Of a stretch of DNA of 64,000 nucleotides, positions 10,712-19,200 are shown in pieces. Under the pieces are notes generated by a model. The model ran no database searches. It saw only the letters and a list, made by a program, of their open reading frames with translations, and was not told where the DNA came from. Position 1 is the stretch's first letter; each line of letters starts with the position of its first letter. Source of the DNA: Craspedostauros australis (lineage: Eukaryota > Bacillariophyta > Bacillariophyceae > Mastogloiales > Achnanthaceae); contig JAMXDE010000047.1 in NCBI GenBank assembly GCA_026770025.1, positions 310,001 to 374,000 of the forward strand, in the 5' to 3' direction. A program made the position numbers and the translations under genes.

Positions 10712-10717
10712 CACGCC

Positions 10718-12060
10718 CAGCGGCTCAGGTTTGCGGTGGACGAAGGATAGGTGAGGAAGGTTCCCATTCTTGGTTGTTCGTGGCTTGAAGGCACTCATGG
10801 ATTCATCCATCACCTTCAGTGTGCTCGCGCACATGATCTCTGCCCGCTTCGCATTGAAAGCATCCACACCTGGTTGAATTTGCCACCATGGATCCGAGAA
10901 TTGCTTGGATGTATCCGCGAAAATGTGTGGGACCAGTGATTCTCGGATGGCACGAAACCAATAATTCTTCATGTGGTCGGTGACGTCCATTGGCTGTTTG
11001 AATCCTTCAGTGTCTCTGTCGCCCCACAGGCAGGATGTGCCTTTGATAGTGCCCAGAAGGAGCAATCCAAAGAACACCCAAAACTTGTGATGAGATATGA
11101 GGTGATTGTCAATCTGGTCCTCCGATATTCTTGTGGGAAGTTGCCTCATGATGATCCTTTGATGGAGCTTGTCAACCTGGGCCTTCGAGTCGCCAGGCCA
11201 CATGTGCTGTAGGAGATGCAGCATGTTGATACGTTGGTACCTGCTGTCCCTGCCCCTGCCCGCGACGGTTAGGTTGGTGAAGTTGAAGTTTGCAACCCCC
11301 ACCCACTCCCGCGAAGATCCATCTTCGGGGCTGCCAATGTGGTCATCTGGTACAACCTTCCATGTCATTACGTTGGCTTGAGATCCCATGTTGATGGAGG
11401 TGTTGTCGGAGATCAATGTGGTCTTCTCTGTGTGATGTGGTTCATAGTGGAGGGTTTGTTCCTCTATCTCAATTGCATAATTCAACACGTTGTTGTCAAA
11501 GTTGTTGTCGATGTTGCAATCCATAGATGCGTCATCCTCCGGCTCTTTGGATCTGCCATCAATACTGACTTCGTTGGTTGGGAAGTTGCGACCGGAACAT
11601 TGGTCAGGTGAATGTTGATGGGAGGAGAGTTCAGTGGTAGAGAAGTCGCAGCCGGACCATTGCTCGGGAGAATGTTGCTGGATGGAGAGTTCATCCCAAC
11701 ACCCAAGTCTTGGCTGGCTGCAGGCGCATCCGCCGGTCCAGTGATCGCCTCTGGTGGCGGGAGGAATCTGTGGCTCTTCGTGAAAGCATCCAACGCCGCA
11801 ACTCCTTTTCCGACGAAGATGGTTTGAATGTATTCTTCGACCTTGGTGTCGGGAAGTGGACTTTCATCACCTTCCAGGCGAATGAGGGTTTGGGAACTGT
11901 GTTGGCATACGACACCCAAGGATTCCCAGTGGACGATCCAGTTGTGTTTGGGAAGAACCTTGATTGTGTGTCCCACAATGTAGTCATGCTGTTTGCGAGG
12001 TGCGTTGGACCAACGAGGCCTGCATCTGCCAGTGAGCTTGGGGCCAAGAGTGATCCTCAT
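10718..12060 (-). pseudogene. PiggyBac transposase, N-terminal part
   Basis: Two overlapping minus-strand frames. The upstream one (12060 to about 11482) carries IVGHTIKVLPKHNWIVHWES and a Pro/Ser-rich linker. The downstream one (from about 11524) carries DSRYQRINMLHLLQHMWPG, HHKFWVFFGLLLLGTIKG and the DESMSAFKPRTTKNGNLPHL block (the D of the catalytic set), then RKPEPLG, where the LTR enters. The change of frame at about 11482-11524 is either a frameshift or a small intron; a frameshift fits a decaying transposon. The acidic stretch EPEDDASMDCNIDNNFDNN begins the downstream frame. Confidence 0.82.
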
Positions 12061-12123
12061 GTTGATGTTGTTTGTGTTGCAGATATGTTGGGAGGGGGAT
12101 GATCAGAATGTGTGCGATGAAAG

Positions 12124-12193
12124 TGTTGATGTGTCAATCAAATGTTGTGAGCATGTTGATGTGTCAATCAAATGTTGTGAGCATGTTGATGTG
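12124..12193 (+). repeat. 30-bp tandem repeat, 2.3 copies
   Basis: The unit TGTTGATGTGTCAATCAAATGTTGTGAGCA runs at 12124-12153 and 12154-12183 with a partial third copy, upstream of the PiggyBac frame. Within the unit TGTTGATGTG and TGTTGTGAG are themselves similar. It may be a subterminal binding array of the transposon. Confidence 0.75.
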
Positions 12194-13192
12194 CAAGAAG
12201 TGATACAGCGTCATGCCCCAACAAATCGAGCGATCGCCAACTGTTATGGATCCGTTGCACTGCTCTGAAACCATTGTCGCCAGCAACGATCATTGATAGA
12301 TGGTGGCAACATCTTGAAACGGCCTCATGGTCATTGCTGCATGTGAACATTGGATTCAAGTACAGGTGTTGGTGTGTTTGAAGTCGCCGACACGACACAC
12401 GCGGTCCAGCGCGCAGAAAATGAATGGAGATTGGCGCCAACCGACACGACAAAAAATTTCGAATCACGAGCCGGGAGCACCAACTTCAACGGCACACAAG
12501 GGGCTGACGAACAACACACAGCAGGCAACCACCACACCACCGCAACCAGAAGAGACTCGCGATTCCATCAATGCCACGAACAGGTCCAACAGACGAAACA
12601 AAGTGCCAACCGGGGATGGAAGAGGCTTGCGCGCCTGTTTTGAACGGGTTCCGAAAAATGTTTTGTACCAGGGCCCAGTAGAATTGTACGTGTAGCCCCT
12701 GTGTAGCCCTTGCGTTTCCCACCGTTTTTTTTTCGCGGTCGGTTTGGGGAAAACCTCCAAAATGGGGTCAACACAAGCGATAAAATGGAATCCAAGCGAT
12801 CAACACACAGCAAGTTTGACAACATCATCAGATAGATCTCACTCTTGGCTTTCGATTGATACCATTATTATACATTGTTGTTGGTGATAAGGGTTGGTTG
12901 TTTTTATCCGGGAAGATTGTAGCCCCATGTGGCCAATTGTAGCCCCTTTGCGCCCCTTTTCGGCAAAAAAGCGGACAGGCAGGAGTAGACTGAAAAAGAT
13001 AGAAGAACTATTGTAGGAGAACTGATGCAGTGCCATGGGGGAACTGTTCAAGTACTTATTTGTTCACGAAGCGCTCTGAAATTGACTCCAACGAGCAACT
13101 TTTCCCGATTTCAAGACCAGCCAGACCCGTGTCGCATCTCTGTCTTCGTGGGCAGCTGAAATCGGGAAGTGGTTCCTTGCGAGAATTCTCTA
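12194..13192. other. gene-poor stretch right of PiggyBac
   Basis: No gene recognised. It contains the right-hand matches of the weak inverted repeat: GTGTAGCCCCTGTGTAGCCC at about 12690 and GTAGCCCCTTTGCGCCCC at about 12943. There is a T-run at about 12724-12732. Small frames here have no family resemblance. Confidence 0.5.
12661..12729 (-). repeat. right half of the weak inverted repeat around PiggyBac
   Basis: TTGTACCAGG followed by TGTAGCCCCTGTG. The same words in inverse order and orientation occur at 6478-6548. A further related block lies at 12925-12975. Similarity is by short matching words, not continuous identity. Confidence 0.33.
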
Positions 13193-13350
13193 ATAACACT
13201 AGTTGTGGAGTTTTGTGGGGGATGAGTCGTGATACGTAGACTACTCTAGAGAGCATCCAAAATCCATCCAAACATCTGCTTATCATGCTATATCTCAATA
13301 ATACATGGTTTACAATTAAATCTATACATTGCATTCGTACACATGACTAT

Positions 13351-14013
13351 AGTGAATGTTTCGTGTCTTTTTGGGGACACGTTCCCTGAGATGGCCTGTT
13401 CTCAACCGGCTTGAGGCCGCTTGTTGTTGAGAACCAGGCAGGGCAAAGTGAACTTGATAGATGTAAACTGTAGAGTAATTGCAATAGGTTGTCAATTACA
13501 ATCGATTTGAAAATATGGTGAAAGGTCCTCCAGCTTGAGGAGTGTTAGAAAAGTCAAGCATGCAGCGCCATGGGATAAGCCGTCCTTTGGTGGGATCAAA
13601 CATGACAGCAACTGCTCCTGTGAAGCAGCTGATGCATATCCTCTCTCTTTGGAGATCTGACCTGAATCTTCCGATCCTGGATGAGGAAGAGCCAATTCGG
13701 TCTTCTTAAGAGCTACAATCTGATTGGTTGCAGCAACAGATGACAGAAGGAAGCAATGCACTTGCAGATAGAGTGTTGCTTGCGTCAGAGCAGATGGTGA
13801 CAAGCGGAATGCAAGATCAGATCGTCATGAGAGCATGGCAAGTGTCTGATTTTGCGCCCCGTCTTGCTTGGTTATCCACTGTGTCCTTGTTGCACATTTT
13901 GTGCATGTTAGTGGGTCCTGGTATTGAATGAGCGGATTAATTTCGCTCACACAAGGATTCACTTTCTTGGACTCGCAGCTCTAACGCGGTGATGGAGCTA
14001 GTGTGTCCCAACT
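13351..14013 (-). repeat. LTR of element A (3' LTR in element orientation)
   Basis: Borders are set by comparison with 29275-29937: identity stops at both ends in the same place. In element orientation it starts AGTTGGGACACAC and ends CATTCACT, so the ends are AG..CT and not TG..CA. Preceded on the element side by the purine run GAGAGGGAG. A 103-residue frame inside is carried by both LTRs and is not considered a gene. Confidence 0.9.
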
Positions 14014-14084
14014 CTCCCTCTCGGCGTTGTCCATGGTGAGGCATAATATAGAAAAACTGCAACTCCCCAATGGCTGGCATATTC

Positions 14085-15622
14085 CTACCATCCCATGAGC
14101 TTGGACCGGAGACGCTCGAACGCGTCTCGGGCAAGCCCCTTTGTGAAGATGTCTGCGATCTGAACCGGTGTTGGAATGTGAAGAATGCGAATGAAGCCTT
14201 CCTTGACCCAGTACCAAAAGAAGTGCCACTTTGTCAAGAAGTGTTTGGTTCTCGATGTCACTTTGTGCTGTGTGGCCAGTGCAATGCATGCCTCGTTGTC
14301 CTCAAACACAGTGCATTGGATATCTGTTTTGAGAGGCTCCTGCATTTGCGTGGCGGCGGCCACTTCGCGAATCAGCTGCTGGATCGGGATGAGAGCTCGC
14401 ATAGCGAGTGATAGAGCTGCGTATTCAGACTCCATGGTTGATAGCGCAATCTCTGTTTGCAGCTTGGATTTCCAAACGAGCGGACATCCCCCCAGCACTA
14501 CAACGTAACCGGTTCGGGATCGCACTGCATTGGGTGATTCGTGTGCTTCCCTCTTATACAGCCCAGCGAAGTCGGCGTCCACGTAGCATTGGAGGTCGAG
14601 CTTCCCAGTTGGCCGTACGATGGTTCCTTGTGTTCTGGTTTGCTTGAGATAGCGAACGATCATCTTCATGGCTTTTGCGTGGGGTTGTCGTGGATCGTTG
14701 CCGAAGCGAGCAACCTGAGACACCGCATAGGCCAGATCTGGTCGGGTGTTGGTAGTCAGGTAAAGCAACATGCCAACAATGGACCGGTAGTTCCAGCTCT
14801 CTTTCATTGGTGGTGAGTCAAGACAAGCTCCCAAGGCGAGTTGTGTCGTTGGTACAACATTCGGATTGCAGTTTTCCATTCCGGTTGCCGCTATGATCTT
14901 GTTGATGAGCCCTGTCTGTCGCAGATGGATGGTTCCGTCCTTTGGATTCCTCGTAAGCTGGATCCCAAGGAAGTCCGAGAAGGTGCCTTCTTGGGTCAGT
15001 TCGAACCCTCGTCGTCGCATGGAAGCAATGAACTGGTTGGTTTCTGCTTGCGTACGGGAGGCGATCCCGGCATCATCCACATATAGCACCATCATCATGC
15101 CTGGTCGAGTGAACAAGCATTTTTCATGGTCACACGCCTTGAATCCTTCCGCTGTGAGTGCTTTGATGAGGTGCTCATACCACAGCCGAGGTGCAATGGT
15201 CAGTCCGTAAAGACTCTTCTCCAGCTTTAGGCACGTGTTCGGCCCTTTGGACGAGCGAAACCCCCGTGGTGGATGAAGGAAGACTGGCTTGTGGATTCGA
15301 GCTTGGACGAAGGCGTTCGTGAAATCAATGGAGGAAGTCACCCAGCCAAGAAGCACAGAGACCATAAGGAATACTCGGACGGAAGGCCAAGCCACCACCG
15401 GTGCGTAGGTGCTGGCGTCCTCGGACATGAGGTCACCTCTGCAGCACCATCTCCCTTTGTACTTCTTGACGGATCCGTCTGGTAGGCGCTTGCGGCGGAA
15501 GACCCAGGTTCCTGGATAGATACGGTCGGTGGCTTGTTCTTTTGGTATCTCTACCCAGGTTCCCTTGCTGGTGAGATCGTCGATCTCCTTCTGTGCAGCT
15601 TCCATCCATCTTCCTTTGTTGT
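14085..15622 (-). CDS. element A, Pol part: reverse transcriptase and RNase H
   Basis: This minus-strand frame begins, on the right, at the border with element B and runs to a stop at 14085. It starts with GRWMEAAQKEIDDLTSKGTW (the N-terminal signature of Copia RT), then GTWVFRRKRLPDGSVKKYKG, IDFTNAFVQARIHKPVFLHP, LEKSLYGLTIAPRLW and the catalytic VLYVDDAG. RNase H follows with CYVDADFAGLY, STMESEYAALSLAMRALIP and the C-terminal TKHFLTKWHFF ... IADIFTKGLARDAF motif. The domain length is ordinary for Copia. The protein's remainder is the frame at 22997-28942, separated by element B. Confidence 0.9.
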
Positions 15623-16230
15623 TGATAAAACGATAATGAAAACGAAGTGAACTTACTGAACGCCGAAGGGTGATCAATCCGTGGTAGTACAGTAGGTTGG
15701 TGAGTTTGAGTGTGAGTGTGTCTTAGTCTTTAAAAGCTGTACGAATCCAAATGAGACTTTCAAAAGGATTGTGAGCATGTGATGTGCAGCATCCATTATA
15801 GTTGGATCTGCAACATCTCTATTAGTAGTAGTATAGTGGAGCGTTGAGTCTCCGTACGTGCAATCATCGCGGTGTCGATGTTGCCATTTCCAAGAGGAGA
15901 CATCAATTTCGTGACGGTCGGAGAGAGAGTTTGTTGTTCACTCTCTTCCGATCACTTTGGGGGAACAAGGTTCATCCAACGGTTTGATCCGATTGTCCGT
16001 TCAGGACACGTCATGTCACGCCCATAAGTGGCGTGGGATGGCCCGATCGCCCAAACCCAAATTCAGCGGACACGCGACATCGTCTTAAGTAGAGCACGAT
16101 TCGAGGGTGGGACCCCATCCCACCGACATTGAGTCACGCTTCATTCCCGCTCAAACTCTGAGCAGTCGGTCATTTGACTAACTCGACTAAATCTTAACAC
16201 GACTAATAGGAATACTAGTTTGAGCTAATA
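15623..16230 (-). repeat. 3' LTR of element B
   Basis: In element orientation it begins TATTAGCTCAAACTAG and ends ATTATCGTTTTATCA, so the first dinucleotide is TA instead of TG. 608 bp, identical by eye to 22389-22996. Contains AGAGAGAG and an inner palindrome-like GGGTGGGACCCCATCCCACC at about 16106. Confidence 0.93.
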
Positions 16231-16263
16231 CTCCCCAAAGTGTGTCTCGATGTAGGTAGCAGT

Positions 16264-19200
16264 TCAGGTGACGCGACCCGGCGAGGGGCTGGTACCCTTC
16301 CAGAAGAGTAGGGGCTTGACGAGGGGCCAGAAGGATGCCCATGGTAGGAACTTGGTCATGATGTCGGCCACATTTTGCGAGCCGTGGATTTTGACGAAGT
16401 AGAGGACCCCGGCGGCGATGGCGGAGCGGACTCTGTGGTAGGCGAGAGCATTGTGCCGCTTGGACAACATGCTCATGGGCACAGTAGACGAGGTGATGAC
16501 GCTTTGGTTATCACCAAACATCCAGCTGGGACCGTCGATGGGAATGCCCATCTCGCGGAGAGCGAGGCGGAGAGAGATGATCTGTTCGGTGGCCTGTCGG
16601 GCAGCAACGAACTCGGACCCGTAGGTCGCAGTCTCGACAGTGGCTTGGCGCTTGCTGAACCACTCGATGGGAGTTTGGTTAACAAGGTGAAGGACGCCAG
16701 TTGCCGACCTGCCGGTGACCTTGCAGTGGAGGAGGTTTGCATCCACAAAGGTGGTGGTGCGGACGATCGCGCCTTTGGGAGTTGGCACGTCTGGGTCAGT
16801 TTCCTCCTGTGTGTGCCCGTACACGGAATAGAGCCAGTCGTGTTTGGGAACAACAAAACTCTCTTCGTGGTGTGGGACGCCCGTGCGGAACCGGATGGCG
16901 GCATCGGGATGCTTGCGCAGGTACCCGTAGACGCGTTGTGCGCGCTCGAGGTGACCTTTGCGAGGGGCGGCACGGAAGCGTGCGAGGGTCATGACGGCGA
17001 CAGAGATGTCGAACCGTCCGAGGGTGATGCACCATTGTAGCGCGCCGATCAGCGACATGAACTTGCGTTTGTCGATCTCGGAGAGCTCTGGCGACTTGTC
17101 GAGTTCCGGGCTGTCGGAATGGTCGAGTGGGCAGCTGGCCTTCGTGGGGGCACAGCCGAACATGCGCTCGTAGTTGTCGAGCATGCGCTTGATGTACGAT
17201 TGCGGGCTCATTTTCATGGTGCCATCGCTATCGCGACCGAAGTCTGCGCCGAGGTGGTAGGAGACGGGTCCGACGCCCTTCAGCTTGTATCCGTATACCG
17301 AAGTGAGGGTGTCGAAGAAGGCTTGCGGGTCCTTCATGGTGGCCATGAGGTCGTCCACGTAGACGCAGACGTATTCCCAGTGGTCACCACCGTCGCGCAT
17401 CCACACATCAGGGTCGGATCTGCATTGGAAGAATTGCAGGTCCCTGAGTGTGTCTGCGAGTGCTTCGTGGAAGCGTGCGCCGGAGGTGCGGAGGCCGTAG
17501 AGCGCCTTGACGATCTGCATCGTGTGGCCGGCCTTGTCTCCGAACTCGTCTCCAGCGACGAAGCAGATGCGTTCCTTGGTGTATGCTTCCAGGTACGCAT
17601 TGCCGATGTCGCCGACCATGGTCTGCAGTCCATTCATCTCCCCAGCGAGTAGTGCGAGGCGGAGAGAACGGAGGCTGACGACTCCAGCGTATGCTGTGTC
17701 TTTGCATGGTGCGGTCAAGTGGCCGCCAGCGACGCATCTGGCCTTGTGGCGCAGATCGTGCTTCACGGCGTATACCCATTGCAACCGAATCTTCTGGAAC
17801 CCATCGGGTACCTTGGCGTGGTATCCGAGGGTCTTGAAGGTTTCGTAGCTCGTGAGCTGGTCCATTTCCTTGCGCTCGGCATCAGCCCACAGCGTGTTAC
17901 CATTCTTGGCGTCCAGCATCATCGCTTCCTTGTGGTTGCGCGGTACCTGAACACCGAATTGGAATACGGGTGTGTTGCTGCGGTTCGCCTTGTTGGTGGC
18001 GATTGCACGAGCGATCGAGGTTTGGCGAATACCGATTTGTCGGAAACGCTTCCACCCAGGAACACCAAGCAAATCGTGTTTCCGCGCATAAATAGCGCAA
18101 GAGACCGGGTCGTCCTTCGCAATGACAGATAACGGTTCGGACGTTTTGGAACCGTCATCCCAAAGTACAGTGACATTGTACTTTGATCCCTTGTAGGATG
18201 GGGATGTCTGAGCGAGGGGACCTTCGTGGTCCACGATGTCTTGGAAAGACCATGTGCTCCCTGCCTGCGGGTTGTTTGTCGCACCATCCGTGGTTTGTTG
18301 CTCGAAGACGTCGGAAAGTTCGACATACGAAATCAGTTCGTGAAGCTCCCCATCGTTAAGTGATAGGAGCATCTTGATACGCTGATGGTTCTCAGCGTCT
18401 GAATCGTTGATCTTTTGGATCACTTCGGCACGGACGTTTTGTCCATTGTGGTGGAACAAAATTGTTTTGCCCAAAAGTTCTTCGGGTGTGAACTTTGGAA
18501 CGGAAACGACGTCCTTTCCACTTGTGCGTGATTCTGTCTCTTGATGTGAGAACAAAACAGCATCCGATAATGCGTGAACGATGGGTTCAACATCGGAGGG
18601 AATGGTGTTGTCTGTGTAGTCACCGTCATCGCTGTCTGATACAGTAGTCGCAGAATCGGCATCCTCCCCCACGAGTGGAAAAGGATAGTCGGCTCTCAAG
18701 TTGCGAGTAGAGGCATCATCGGCGGCGCGGATAGCAGACCGAGGCAGGAGTTGTTGTGTCGCATCGTCGAGCACCCAGAATGTGAGGTCGTCGCCCTTGT
18801 GGAGGCACGGACCGGCCCAGCGGCCGCGGCGCTCCTTGGACTCACTCGGGAAGCCAGGACGTTCCACACGGTAGTAGACCGGTTGCCACCAGTAGTACGC
18901 AAGGTACTTGCTGACATCCGGACGCTGCCCGAAGGCAGCCTGTGACGGGGTCACATTACCGCACGTGCGCTGCGCGATGTGGTTGAACAAGTCAATGACA
19001 TACAGCGTGCAGACGAGCCAGAACCGCGACGGAGTACCCGTGCGATCCATGACGCCGTTAACAGTACGTTTGATGTCCTGTATACGGCGCTCGGCCCCGT
19101 TCTGGTGTTGGTGCTCGGGTTCACTCTGGTGATCCTTGATTGCGTATTGACGCAGGATGTCTTGCACTTTGAATCCCACCTCTGATTTCGCGTTGTCCGA

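Larger units (their letters stand above)
6913..12060 (-). mobile_element. PiggyBac-type DNA transposon locus, interrupted by LTRs
   Basis: Two parts of one PiggyBac transposase lie on the minus strand at 10718-12060 and 7811-8979. A short 3' end (6913-7012) continues beyond a second insertion. The interruptions are LTR insertions with 6-bp target duplications: CACGCC on both sides of 8980-10711 and TACTCC on both sides of 7019-7810. TTAA-flanked ends typical of PiggyBac were not recognised. The locus is dead as it stands. Confidence 0.8.

Noticed and set aside
12124-12193. CRISPR-like array
   Set aside because: Contiguous tandem repeat without spacers in a eukaryotic context; the same applies to 55291-55329 and 34852-34894.
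13492-13803. 103-codon frame, repeated exactly at 29416-29727
   Set aside because: It lies in both LTRs of element A; identity comes from the LTR pair, not from a gene.
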